A DNA stretch of 64,000 bases, taken from NCBI GenBank assembly GCA_027605045.1, contig JAQFWX010000006.1:1-64000 (forward strand). Reading direction: 5' to 3'. Below the pieces are notes generated by a model, which was not told where the DNA came from, did no database searches, and saw only the letters and a list, made by a program, of their open reading frames with translations. Source of the DNA: Phallus indusiatus (lineage: Eukaryota > Basidiomycota > Agaricomycetes > Phallales > Phallaceae). Shown piece after piece: positions 39,201 through 51,529 of the stretch (within the stretch, counting starts at the first letter, position 1; each line of letters starts with the position of its first letter). The translations under genes and the position numbers were made by a program.

Positions 39201-42154
39201 TCAAAAATATTTTGTAGCGCATTTATCGACAGGGGTTCCCACGCAGTTATGATCGCGCTTACAATCGTCTTGAAGTCTTCAACAAAATCATCGTCCTTAG
39301 CTTCCGACTGGTTTAAGATGATTTGACGATATAGTCCATTCAATGATGAAAACGAGTTTGAGATACAGGCTTTCCAATTCTTCTTTATGAGTTTTGAATA
39401 TTTGGTGGTGGGATCTATGAAGTGGCAGGCTGTCTGCGCCCATTGGAAAAGACCTTCTGCACGCTTGGCTAATATGCTGCGCCAATTTCCGTCTATGCTG
39501 TCCAGAATTGACGATATTGATTTTAAACGATTGGACACAAAGGCTTCAATATCCCGATGTGTTTCCTCTCCATCAACCTCGTCCATCCGTTTACGTGGGA
39601 TATCAAATTCTTGACATTGGTCCTCGATGTCTTGTTCCGGGCGAGTGGTCACAAACATACGATAATTCTTCGGAAGTTTCGTCCATTCATTGAAGAGAAT
39701 TTCTAGGATTTCCCTGCGTTCTTCGCGGTCTCCGCTCTCGTCTAATGCATCCACGACAATAACCACGGGTCCATTATCGGTCGCCACGTTTTGCGAAGGC
39801 TTGATAATAAGTTCGTTAAACTGTGTTCTGACATCCTCCTTCTTCCGGACATCAGAGTCTTTTTCAATAACTTTTATTAATTCTTTTCGCCACATGATGT
39901 CACCGTCAGCCAGGTTGCGGGATATAGTGCTAAAAAGACGATTTCGCCTGCCAGCATAGCTTCGATTGAAACAGAACATGGACCCAAGTCGATTCTGTGC
40001 TTTGAACAGTCTAGCGATGGTATGTGCTACTGCGGATTTTCCTTTTCCTGCTTGTCCACTAAGCACAAATATTTGCATCGATGAGTCGTTAATGACCCAT
40101 TCTATTATCTCCTTGATCAGCCCCTGTCGAGTCCCCGGTAAACATTCTTTATTTGGATAATACCCAGCGCCAGAATCGTAGGGTACTTCCCCGAGCAATG
40201 TAAGTTCGTCTTGTGAAAAGGGTCATGAATAGAATAACATAATATAACCTTGATGATCCACGTACTTTGTTCAGTGATTTTGTCGGTGATTCTTTCAGAT
40301 GCTTTAGACACACGAAGTGTCACGATGCCTGTTTCAAGGATGACTGAATCCGTTATCATCTTCATGAAATAGTCAAGTTTGTCGTTGAAAGCTTGAACCT
40401 TAGCATCAACGCTCCCGCCAATTGCCTTGACTATGTTTTTTGCTAAAACTTACGTCAAACTTGATTGCACAATTGGATGATTTTGAGAGAGACACAACCT
40501 GTACTTTCCATCCCGTACGCTCTGATAAAATATACACATTCAATCGTTTGTCGAACCAACATGGAAAGTATTGTCGACCAGCGAGCTATAGAGTGGTTCG
40601 TGTATTGGTTTGTAGACTGGGCTGTAGTAAGCCCCCGAAACCATTCCGCGACCGTAATGTATTCGTAAATGTCCTTCAGCTTGTCACATAACTGTTTGAC
40701 TTTGTCATCGCAGTTTTTTTTCGATAGAATAGTCTTTTAAATTTAATATATATAGTTCTCCATACCCGGAAGAAAAAAGTGCGATTACCTTCGGAATGAC
40801 AGACAGAATGGTCCACGCTGTTTGAGCATATATATTTATCTTCAAAAGCTTTTAGGGAAATAAGTGTGTACTAGCTAACGGACTTACCTCCGAAACATTA
40901 TCCATCACTTTCATAAAGACCCGAAAAGTCTCGAGAAATGATGTCCAGGTCTTCTCATTATCATTGTAGACTTGTGCCACAGAATCGATAAAGTTGGCAG
41001 TCTGGGCTGGAGCTTCTAAATTCGGCAGGCTTCCCAATTCTGCTGATGCTTGTTCTACCATTGTCGAAACAACATCAAGTCCAGATATTTTTTCGATGTT
41101 GAATATTAATTGACATTCTCCTGAGACGTCTAATTTGCACGAGCCTGCGACAATATTATAAATGCTAGACTAACGACGATGTTTTCAGTAACATAACTAA
41201 CCGAAATTGCTTTGCATCTTGAATAAGTCAATGGCCCGGCATTCCCAGGTGCCGGTCGTAATATCCTTTGGAAATTGTTTATTCCGCACAGTGAAAGTCA
41301 AGAAAGTCTCGTCAGTAATGTCACCGGTACTAAATGACGACATGAAATAAAAAATCTGGGAAGATCATGATCATAATATCTCACATACAAGACGAAAGGT
41401 TCGTTCCACAGTACGCGATTGTTATCGCAATTCCCTTTCCTATCTATACTTTCTGGAGCCTTATCGTCTTTGATGTCGCACTTGATCACTATTTTGTATT
41501 TCGGGTTGTTTTTTGGCGGAGTATGAAGCAAGCAAACATCTTTATTCATAGGATTCCCGATTCCCGAGTGAGATAAACTGAGTCTCTGAATGAGAAATTC
41601 TGAACTAACCAGATATTTTTATACCGTCGATTGAAACACCAGCAGTGTTTGGGAGAAGATTGCTGTTTTGACTAGCTAAGGTACAATTCTAGGTGAATTG
41701 CTTGAGTACAGCATTTATGACAAACAGTGAGACAACGGACAGGATCGTCGTTTAAAGGCTGCGAGCTCAAGTGCTCAGGCTGCAAGACTAGTTCATTCGT
41801 CTCTTTGTGAATCGCGTCATCTTCCCTCATATTGACATTATCCTGGTATCAAATTATTTTAACAATGTAATAAATATATCGGATGGAAAAACTCACAGGT
41901 TTTGCTGAAACGTTCCGACTCGGGTCCCAAGTTGCAAATGTACTATGGTCAATTCCATGATCACCTGCATCTAAACGACGACGCTTGTGACCATAGTCAT
42001 GGTTTTCGGCCACATTATCACGCGGATGATACAACTCATCATCTTGTTGAGATAACTCGCAGTCCTCCTGATTTGTTGTCAGGCCCTCGGATGTGGCAGG
42101 TTCGTGTGGATGACCAGGCCTGGCAGATAGCCACCATGGATTAAGTTGGTCCAT
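36206..42154 (-). CDS. NLR1: C2-like / NACHT / WD40 STAND protein, frameshifted in the WD40 exon
   Basis: Fungal NLR of the NACHT-WD40 type. The 5' exons (42154-41897, 41842-41741, 41688-41610) give a Ser/Asp/Glu-rich leader with a nuclear-signal-like GHKRRRLDAG, then VSIDGIKIS joining a C2-like segment. A helical linker follows (EKTWTSFLETFRVFMKVMD). The NACHT exon is 40209-38714: Walker A SGQAGKGKSAVAHT, Walker B VVIVVDALDES, RMFVTTRPEQD. A 56-nt intron (38658-38713) joins the WD40 exon 38657-36534, and a 51-nt intron (36483-36533) the last exon 36482-36206, whose GWVLGLQGERLFWVPEKLR and NFVHGSDWTKC form the usual C-terminal cap. Near 37340-37352 two bases are missing relative to NLR2, ending the frame at 37248 with half the propellers unread. 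It is therefore probably a recent pseudogene or truncated variant. The role in non-self recognition is inferred from the family. Confidence 0.85.
38658..38713 (-). other. 56-nt intron joining NACHT and WD40 exons of NLR1
   Basis: Donor GTGGGT after ...ARWCQ and acceptor GATAG before GAC-ACA-GAT. Splicing shifts the frame so that NACHT reads directly into DDSLAADAMDACRF and TPHIYLSVLPF, the conserved bridge of this protein class. Without it the NACHT frame stops at 38639. Confidence 0.75.
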
Positions 42155-43859
42155 TCGGTCTAACAAGATCAGGGTTCATAGTGAAATATAACGCCGTAGG
42201 ATATTACTTACAGTGTTAATTCGTGCGGGGTTCACGTATGGGGAGAAATAAAGGGGGTTTGAACCTTATGCCCCTACTGATGCTTCTTGCCTCGTTGATT
42301 CGTTATCTAATATCTCAGAGCCAATAGAGGATTTTTATACGTTGGTGCCAGTGGCGGTGAAGGGAAAAAGGTTCCGGTCGCCAAACCTGTGTAGTAATTC
42401 GGCAAACCACTAATCATGGACGGCGAGTCTCCAAAAAGTTGCTTGAAACTTGAATGAAAACTATGACATTTGTAAGCAGACCGGACAAGGAGATGTTGAA
42501 GTGAATATTATAGGGTGTCAGTGGAAGAGGTGAGGATAGAGTCGCCAATGTAAGCATTATTATAGATTCTGAGCTGCCATCTCAACGTGGGCGCTGACAG
42601 GACTGCCCTTCAGACTTTCAAGGATCATCTCACCGTAATGCGTGATCTGCTAAGAGATGGATCTTCGGCTGTGTGACACGCTGTACTGAAGTCGCATGGA
42701 GAATCGCAAATTATTTTTTAAAGGTGTCGAAGGTATGTCGGATGTTGGCCGCATGCGCTTCGTTTAGCTTTCTGAAGAACATTGACTAGTTTATAGTTAG
42801 TTCCAGCAGCGCCCATCCCGCTTTTCGCGACAAAGGACCCTCGTCTTCTCGGAGACAGAATTATAAAACACCTCACGTCGTTTATGCCATGTTCTTCCAG
42901 ATCTAGACTCTAATGCCAGCTAAACCAGACAATGGCTGACATTTCCCTCGATTAGCCGAGGAGCCGAAAGCTGACATAGTTTTGCACTGGCCTGCATTAG
43001 CCTCGAAGAGCTAGACTAGGAGAATATGGCGATGATGTAAAAATCGAGCCGTTGCGAATTTTACGGGTCTTCAACTGTGTGCCATGGTAAACCGACACCA
43101 CACGCGACCGAGAATAAGAATATTCAAATAAAAGGCGTATTTAATGGACAAAAAGAAAAAGAAATGGGTAACGCACAGGTAAACCTATATCCCTCGAGTC
43201 GTCATATATTATAACCCAGCTTAGTATAGCTTGTACTTTCTCAGCGGTCCCATACCAGATGACCTATGCGAGGCTGTTTAACGTGTAACATTGACGTTGT
43301 CGCTTAGAGCAATCTGTGAAGGTATGACTTCTTAAGGATATTTTTATATTATTACGCGAGAGGACACGTCTCCCAATAGTTTTCAGACGGAATCACAAAG
43401 AAAGCGCAATTATTTGTTTTGCTTTGAGACCAGCATAAACTCAAGGTTTTGCAAACCAGGTTTTGTCCTTTTCCATCTGCCAGAATTCAGATTCATGAAA
43501 AACATATGGCGGGAAATAATCCCTAATTAAGAGTTCTTTCAGGTGGAGTTGGGTGAATAGAGAGACGAGGCTTGGAATTGTTTGAACGGATTACATTATC
43601 AGTCCGGCTCCGTCTAAATTCCACACCGTCCTCAGCTGCTCAGCAAGCTGATATTTCAACGAACGAAGAAGTAAGCGAAACGCTCGGAGAAAGATACCAC
43701 ATTTTTTCTCTTCGATTCTGCACAGTATCGACGTCATTCTTGTGGATCGCTGTTGTGTATACAATATACGGCCGGTCAGTGTGTACATTCGTCACGGTCT
43801 TCAAGCGGTTGAGCTGAAAGTGCTCTAATTGTAGTGAATGACGGGAACCCTATAGCTAT
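42155..43859. other. Spacer 5' of NLR1 (unit 1)
   Basis: About 1.7 kb of upstream sequence with no credible gene. Short stretches (TTTGAACCTT... CTTGCCTCGTT near 42260-42297) recur in the corresponding spacer of NLR2 near 57118-57153, supporting colinear duplication. It contains the presumed NLR1 promoter; no regulatory box was identified. Confidence 0.45.
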
Positions 43860-44480
43860 TTTCCTCTCTGCATGCAGTTCTTTTTCTTCGCTCAACAAAT
43901 GCGTTTATGCAGTTTCGTTTACCCTCTATGTCTAACCCGGATTGAAACGTGCCATATGACGATACAGGGTCAGATGCCCTACGAGCGTGAATTCACCGGA
44001 ACATGAGGTTCGTCTAAAACAAAGTGGGTGTAATGGCTCTTTACTTTTTCGTTGAAATTGAGACCATGGATTTGATAGGGTCATTTGAACACTCATAAAG
44101 AAATCGATCGGACATTTCAAATTGGCATGTATGAGACTTTGGATCCTAATCAGAGCTGTCAAACAGGACGTCGCAGAGCAAAGGAAAGGGCTAGTCGACA
44201 TCGTTCCACTTCACTGCAAAACTTTTAATTGAGGGATTGGGAATGATGGACGTGAATTTGGGACATTTCGGATGATGCGGGGATAGCGAGGGCAATGATG
44301 AACCGTTGTTTGGGATATGAGGTTACCTTTCTTCTTTTTCATCTTTCGAGCTGCATCTCAATCACCTTCTCATAGACGGAACCTTACAGTCTTTGGTCTC
44401 ATTTTGCAATAGACTTCGTCCATTGGATTGGTTAATAGTCCCCGGGTATACCCACCGTAAGCGCTTTATGCTGAGACAGA
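43860..44480. repeat. Dispersed repeat R, copy R1
   Basis: Matches block A at 49.83-50.40 kb and block B at 62.88-63.42 kb in many collinear words (AACCCGGATTGAAACGTGCC, GTTGAAATTGAGACCATGG, AGGAAAGGGCTAGTCG, CTTCTCATAGACGGAA, GGTTAATAG). It is more diverged than A is from B. It shows no intact frame and is not a family I can name. Its counterpart in unit 2 is R3. Confidence 0.7.
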
Positions 44481-47400
44481 AACGGAATGATTTACATAAC
44501 TGACCTACTTTTCTCTCTTCAGAATACAACCAGACGCTGAATCTTGTAGAAGGTTATTGGTCAGAGCTTAAGACATTAATGCTCTTCGAAGAAAAACGCG
44601 TTCTCAGACTACGAGATTGACCATCTAATGTTGGAAGTTCGAAACCAGTTTGTAGAGATTGTTCCACGGATACGTGACCATTTCTTCCTCATGGACGGGT
44701 TAGATTACGAACGAATATTGAATCTGCAGGTCCTTTCAAATGACATTCGGGTACATATCTTTCATTCTACATGTCGTTTGGTGAACATCGATGGATTTGC
44801 TAAACCACACTCTCATTTTGCTTACGCCGTTTATACACTGATCACCACCACCAAGTTTTCGTATCGGGGCTTAGGCGACCGTGTAATAGACACCAATATG
44901 CACCATTATCTGGTCTAATCCGGTGATTCAATTTGAACGGTTCTTTCGGTTTGGGCGCTAGGTTTGAGTCCTTTCTTTCTCCACTTGTTTTTCCCATCCA
45001 TCTGATGGTACATACTCAAGCATCGTGCGTGGTTTCGTTGGCTCATTTGCTCAGAGTCCCTTACTTTGTCTTACAGGTGCTACCAGTAAACTATGCTGCC
45101 CAATTGTAACCTCAAAAGGAGATAACTGATGCAATACGGCAGGTAACACCAAACGAGCACCTAAGTTAAACGTGGGCAGACGCGAACCAGACTTTTGCTG
45201 AACGGACACAAGGTCGTGTAAACAAAACCTATTGAATGCTCCTTTGTCCACCCTCCGAAAAGGGACAAGGTCATTCCCCTCGCGACGGCATGTAGAACGG
45301 CTGTTATGAATGGGTTGAAGACGATGTGTCTTTCCCAAGGGATGATCTCGAGGTAAATTGTGTCCATATACACGAGGGCGTCGATTCACATTTCGCTAGG
45401 CAAATAAAAAGTCAAATGTAGCCTCGAAAAGGATAACCTGCGTGCGTTAATAGAAAAGGTGGCGCAACGCGGTAGATCGCATCAAACATTGATCAGGCGG
45501 TGTACGATTTGACCACGGGAGATGGAAGCTAGACGTTGACTGAAGGAGGATAAGTATCAGAGAATGTTCGGTTACTACTGTATACCCATTTCTTCGTCTC
45601 ACTGTTTAAATGTTTAACACGCATAACACATGACGCGACACGGTTATGACAAGACGCACTGAGGCTTTCTTGGAACCGCAAGTAGACGAACCAGCCGTTC
45701 CGAAACAGCTCATTTTCTGCTGCTCAAATGCTAACAACCTTGCTTGTATTCTTCGTCCATCGTTTTCCCCGTACCAACATCACACGCGCAACACCCTGTA
45801 TTCCCGGTGTACCACTGCTTTCGAGCAAATATACTGAATTGAGCGGTGACTTAACCTTTATTCCGCTCAAATTTCCTCTTCAGATCGGGACTATTGTGCG
45901 CTGGCTCTGGCGACAAGAGATTGATGGGGAACAGTAACGATCACTAAGCCGGTCAGCACATTCGATGGGCTCAGCCTAGTTCAAAAAGCGTGCTACAGCC
46001 TTTGCAACAGTTGCGTCTCCAGTACCTTAGTCACCAGATCCACGTTATCGAGAGTATGGCAAACACGGGCGAATGACCAGTTTCCCTTTCATAATGACAC
46101 GATCACCGAACGCGGCGTGCGACGCCGTTAACTGGGGCCATTCTCTCAAGCGCTAACGGAGTCAGCTTTCAGGACCAAATTCTGAAGATAATAGAACGTT
46201 TTGATTGGTTACGGAGTAGTTTTTTCAACAACTTGACAATGATAATAATTTACACCCTCAAATCCCAACCTTTCCCCAACCCTTCGGACGATCAGGTTGT
46301 GGACGCTTATGCATATACCCTGACGTTCACAAAAGGGCTCAAGCGACGGCGTTCTCATATGGGGATTCGAGTAGTTCGCAGCTAAAAACACAGGGGAGAG
46401 TACTTTTTTTCACCCTATTCTATTCATACAGATGCTCCAGAGCTTCTTTAGATCTGAGGCAACGAATGTGGGAGGTAGCTTCCCATAGTGTATACTACAT
46501 TGATGATTTCGCCTCGTTAATGTCTCGTCAAACTGCCTTTCTATCATGGTTATGAGTCCCGCCCCAAACTAGACAGAAGATGCGCGAGAGTCCGGGAGCA
46601 AGCAATATATCTACGTGTCAGACGTATTTACATATCACGTACGTACATACATTTACACGAAAACGGCTCTACAAGGAAGGCAAATACGACGTCAAACTGT
46701 ACCCGCCAATAAGTACATCGGCAACCTAAATTGTGAATTGAGAGCTGAAGAGTTTTGTGGCAATGATGCTGATGCGGAATCCTAAGATGAGCCTACCCGA
46801 AAACACGGTTGCACCTTCGTTAAACGAGTGCATTAGCCTTAATGGCCGACTCTGAGGCTCTGATGTGAAGAAATAGAATAGATTCAGTATTACTTATGGA
46901 GCAGAAACGGACAACTTTACCTTGCCCCCGTGCCTCTTATACCCCTTCAGAAACGTAAACGTAGGCTTGATCAAAACATGAACAAAAAGATAGAATCAGT
47001 AAAAACGACTCAAACCAAATCACATATGGGCGAAAATCACACACCCACATAACCATTCCATTGTATTCTCTCGGAACGTCATTATAAACGTCGCATCATA
47101 CGAAATTGACGTTTGTTGGGTTAATTCGAGAGCTTTCTTCAAAGGTTAGAACTATTAAACGACAAGGTCTACACCTGGATAAAGTCAAAAGCCAGCTGCA
47201 GGTGTGTGGGCCTAAAAGCCGTCTCGGGAAAGCTTCAAGAAATCGGAGCTGACCAATGTAACATAGGAATCAATTATCTATATAGTGCATCAGTCCGTTA
47301 AACGAAGCTTCTATGTAAGCATAGAAATAAAACTACCCACAGATGAATCTGGTTTTCAAACCGAGATAGGACTCGCTGTAATTGAGCTTGTGAGAAAAGA

Positions 47401-47779
47401 CGTTGGAAAGGTCTGGTGGGTGTTAACAGTAACGATCCTACCTGCCCCATCATCTGGGTCCGAGGATTCCCTCCGGTATACGATAAAAGGAAGGGTGATG
47501 AAGAAGACAAAGCTGGCGACGTGCTCTCTTGGACAGAACTGCCAGCGCTAGGCCGAGGCCTGCCAGAGCTCCTGCTTATTGAACAGAGACGTGTCATTAT
47601 CACTGAGAAAATAGACAACCAACGCGTTCGGAGGAAGACAAGGTATACCGGCGGTGGTCGAGGAAGACGATGCAGGACGTTGACGTTGCTCATGTCCGTT
47701 TCTGGGTCCATATCTTGGAATATACACTGATCTGGGCAAACTTGACAGCGGAGTGTTCGTCCTCTTCCCCGCCCTGACC
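44481..47779. other. Unit 1 interior, no gene established
   Basis: About 3.3 kb. Open frames include plus 44628-44918 (96 codons, RDHFFLMDGLDYERI) and minus 47298-47909 (203 codons, low complexity, Arg/Ser/Pro-rich, overlapped by frames on both strands). None shows a domain or conserved splice pattern, and I cannot support a gene. It may contain the remains of genes carried in the duplicated unit. Confidence 0.4.
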
Positions 47780-50537
47780 AGCTCCATGCTGAGGAAAGCG
47801 TTAAATCATCCAAAAACCCAATCTCACCAACGTCCACATTACACTGACTCCTTGAGGTAGGCACACTGATTGTAAGACGCGCATCCAGAGCAAGGGCGAC
47901 GAAACACACCAGAATGGGTACTGATGCGAAGAGAAGAACGCGGTTCCGTTTCTTGAACTACTTGTTGCGAAAGGGGTAGCATCCGACCGTCCTGGATACC
48001 GGCCAATAGTGAGCACTATCAATAAGCCAGCGATGACAGAATATTCGACCGTTCCATAGTCTGGAACAGGGTGATTGTGTAGCGCTAGCTGGCAGCGACA
48101 TCCGCAGCCAAGAAGGGTTCAGCTTCGATCTGGGTCAGAGCGGAGATGATAGGTGAAAAGGGAACACAGGCTCGATATTCCTAAAGGCTCGGTCAATGAT
48201 GGGATAATATGTTTCAAGTTCTACTGGGTCGGCGAAATCGATAGCACGGTTTAGACAGCCAACAACGGTGGAGCGAAGATGGGACTCGGATTATGCTCGA
48301 AAGTTGTAACAGTCATTTTCAAGTAAACTACGGCCCTTCAGAAATAGATATTGAGTATGGCAATATGATGTTGATGTCCATCGCGAACTCGAACTAAACC
48401 CCCAAGTGATACCGCTGTGCCTCGTGCGAACAAAGTATAGCCATACATGAGCAATTCTGATGTATATTGGCGTAGTTTGCACGTGTATTTCTCATTCTGT
48501 AAAGCATATGAGTACTGGGGAGAATGGGTGCCAAAGAGAACAAACACACGGTATGCCAATCTCTGCTTGAATATGTCGCGCTACCGCGCCACCAACAACA
48601 GCCACGAGTCTCACCTTTCCTCAAACACGCAATGACATTTTCTTTACATCACTAACAATATTATGCTGAAAAGATAGATACCCTCAGTCTTTGAGAATGC
48701 TGGGTCAAGAAGTAAAGACATGAGTCAGGTGCACTTAGCCTTAGCCAAAAAAAAGACAATCCCCGTACCTTCTCTTTCTAGAGTCATTAGTGGAAAATGA
48801 CAGTGTACACGTTACAAGCTCTTCACGCTTTCCCTAAAGTTCGTTCCGAGCTGAGACACTCAACGTCTTGGAGTATGGCACGTCGCAAGGATTACAGGCT
48901 ATATTTCCTCTGAGTCGGCAGAATTAAGGGCGCTGCACAAAACTTGCGTCAAGCGCCGCCGGGGCTCGACGGTGAGTTAAAAGGGAGTAATTGCTGCTGA
49001 TCAATAAATACAATAAAAAACCTTCTACACCCGCCTCAGACCTCACACGGGTGTTCCAGCACCCTAAACCCGCGCTGCGCGACGCGCTCTCCCAGCCCGC
49101 TAACCCGACAGCAACCTATCCATAATCCAGTGTGAGACTGAACCCTTCCTGTTGTCCCACCTGACCCCAGAGCGCAACAACAGGAGGTAGAATAGGGTTG
49201 GTACCGGGGTTAGGGTGGAGCAAGTCGCGTTGTGCAGGTCGCGTTGAGCCACACGTTCAAGCCCCAACTAGCGCCTGTGTGAACTCGAGTTAGTCGCGGC
49301 AAAGAGGTATGCCAGTCTCTCCATGGCTGTCATCCGCTAAACCTGCCGTCCTCGTTCGTGCAGGCTACGAAGAATTTCAACTTGATCCTGTTTATGCTCA
49401 AAATTTGTCGTGCCGCACTCGTTTCTCCATGTTACCTCTTCACCAATTACACGAGAGTAGCCTTGACCCACCATATATCCTACACCGGTACCCTGTTTGT
49501 GAGGAAGGGAGCTGACTCAAGCCCGCCCAGGTACTCACTCATATTGTCCTCACGCAGTGTCTTGTACGGTAATCTCGGCCACTCAGAGTAATTAGCGTAA
49601 TGGCATCCGAATCCGCCGGACAAGGTACCAGTCCAGCTAGCAACCTTTTTTCGCATTCTTGAGCACAGCTCGCTCTCCCAACCTACCACGGAACCACAAG
49701 GCGCAAAACAAGACAGAGAACCTAAAAACACTGCGATGGACTGTAGCGAATGACAGGAGCTGAGAAGGTATTTGGAAACTTACATTCATCTGGACCCGGT
49801 ATACCTCATGCCTCACTCTTTCTGCCCTATCCCCCGCTTCTCCTCCTCCGTGTGCATTTCTTCTTCTCTTTGCTAAATAAATGCTTTCATAAAGAATGTT
49901 ACTCTTTCTTGCTTAATCCGGATTGCGACGTGTCGTGTAGCGATGATACAGGGCCAGGAGAACCGGAGCTCGTCCAAGATGTGGTGGGTGTGATTGCTGT
50001 CTGTTTTCTTGTTGAAATCGAGACGTGGACTTGAAAGGATCATTGGAATACTTCTAAAAATATGGGACTCTTGATCCGTATAAGAGCTATTGGGCAAGAC
50101 ATCGCAGAGCGAACGAAAGGGCTAGTCGTGCACATCAAAACTTGGATGACGCCATAAGGGTGGATTCTAAATCATTTCGGACGATGGGTGGGATATAGCT
50201 AGGACAATGATGGGTTGCTTGTTTGGACACGGTGTTTGGGATAAGGTTATCTTCCTCTTTTTCGTCTTTTGTGCCTAGCTCAATCGTCTTCTCATAGACG
50301 GAAATTTTCTTTACAAAAGCATAGACTTTCGTCTTGTTTTCTGGTAGAGTCCATTTATAGGATTTGGTTAATAGACCAGAGCTTATACCCGCCGTAAGCC
50401 TTCGCCCACCATTGGCTTGTTCCTCGCCTGCTGACTCTTCCGCTCAGCCTCGGGACGCTTCGACTAGGCTATTCTTTCGTGTTCATGTTCGTGCTACATC
50501 AGCGGAATAAGATTCAGTCGGTCAGTCAGTGACTTTG

Positions 50538-50544
50538 TATAAAA
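50538..50544 (+). promoter_or_regulatory. TATA box of the block A cassette
   Basis: TATAAAA, conserved in block B as TATAAAG at 63567-63573 at the same distance from the downstream ATG-initiated frame. Conservation between the copies suggests a real or formerly real promoter. Confidence 0.5.
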
Positions 50545-50768
50545 GAAGCGGCTCTCTTACCACAGCGCTGTTGTTGTCAGCTCACCGGCGTACGCTTTCA
50601 AAGCGCCAAATGTATACCCTAAACGAGTCCATGGTTTCTCCAACTCGGCATAAAGTATCACTCTTTCACTTCTTATCGGCCTCCAACCAACCAGTTTTCG
50701 AAAAAAAGAAAACACGAACTCACATCACTCAGCCCGAACACGAACTGTTGCGCTAGAGAGACATACAT

Positions 50769-50931
50769 ATGCCGTCTTCCAAACGTTTGTTCGAAAGAGG
50801 AGAGCAAATGAACTTTTTGTACAATGGGTCTGAAGTAAATGATGTTTCCGTGACGAACCTTGAAAGTGCGACAATCCCTGTTTTGGAAGAAATGGAAGGT
50901 CGAGCTGTCAAGAAAGCAGATATCCGGGAAT
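50769..50931 (+). CDS. First exon of an unidentified small gene in block A
   Basis: Starts MPSSKRLFERGEQMNFLYNG and contains NDVSVTNLESATIPVLEEME, ending in a perfect GTAAGT donor at 50932. The same exon in block B (from 63821) begins MPSSESLFEEEEQMNFLYG and is cut by a stop after EMEG. Between the copies the VNDVSVTNLESATIPVL core is unchanged while flanks vary. The next exon was not found with certainty; an acceptor near 50977 would add only a few residues. No family is recognised. It lies 230 bp downstream of a TATA box. Confidence 0.4.
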
Positions 50932-50960
50932 GTAAGTGGATTCGACATTTTATTTGAAAA

Positions 50961-51529
50961 TGACGTTGAGATAGGCTAGTAAAGAAGTCATGATACTTAC
51001 GATTTCACTTTTCGCTCAATTGGTTTCTGACTGAGGGGCTCCGGAAGTACTAACGTCAACATCTTTCAGCGGATCTTTGTCATTTTTAGATATGCTTTTA
51101 TGCCCGTCATTCGAAAAAATGACAACACTCCCAGCTGAAATCGCTTCAAGACACGTGTGCACTGTGTTGATTGTGTGCAGCCATCATCGTGTCGTGCGCT
51201 GAACGGTGGTGTGCGCGCTCATCCGGTAAACGTCGAGCACTTCGGTAGATATTATAGTGTAATTCGACTGTGAATGTCTCGATTTTTAGGCTCGTCTGGG
51301 AATCGTCACTATTATGACCGAAATCTCACGTTTATGTGTTCATGTATTTTCGGGCCCTCAAACACCCGGTGCATTATTTATTATAATATGCTTCTCCAAC
51401 TTGAAAGTTGAAGACATTCAAGTTCAATTTCTGAGTTGTGCAATGGAAATGAATGCGGGAAATACAAATTATATATTCAATTCTTTTACATAAAAATACA
51501 TGTATTGATTGAGAATTCGATTTTGGGCT
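50961..51529. other. Spacer between block A and the NLR2 3' end
   Basis: About 570 bp without coding potential, containing the NLR2 3' flank. The 3' flank resembles that of NLR1 just below 36206 (shared GGAAATACAAA... TATTCAATT and AAATACATGTAT words near 51457-51503 and 36132-36182), so the duplication extends past the NLR stop codons. Confidence 0.5.

Larger units (their letters stand above)
47780..50960. repeat. Duplicated block A (non-NLR part of unit 1)
   Basis: Collinear with block B (61530-63980): shared landmarks AGCTCCATGCTGAGGAAAGC (47780 / 61533), AATAAGCCAGCGATG (about 48020 / 61791), CAGGAGGTAGAA plus TTGGTACCGGGGTTAGGGTG (49180-49220 / 62299-62336), ACCACGGAACCACA (49686 / 62718) and the whole 49745-50940 / 62777-63960 stretch. 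Block A holds extra sequence of about 600 bp (48.23-48.84 kb) not at the same place in B. The 3' part carries a TATA box and an intact short exon. No transposase, reverse transcriptase or terminal repeats were recognised. Confidence 0.75.

Noticed and set aside
36530..40209. NACHT and WD40 parts of NLR1 as two or three separate genes
   Set aside because: The break between NACHT and WD40 is explained by a 56-nt intron shared with NLR2, and the break inside WD40 by a 2-nt deletion; domain order is that of one protein.
47298..47909. 203-codon minus-strand open frame in unit 1
   Set aside because: Low-complexity Ser/Arg/Pro composition, overlapped by open frames on both strands, no domain, and no matching intact frame in block B.
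49000..49260. Possible LTR or Helitron end around the GC-rich stretch shared by blocks A and B
   Set aside because: No terminal repeats, target-site duplications or transposition-protein coding could be identified by eye, so no element was called.
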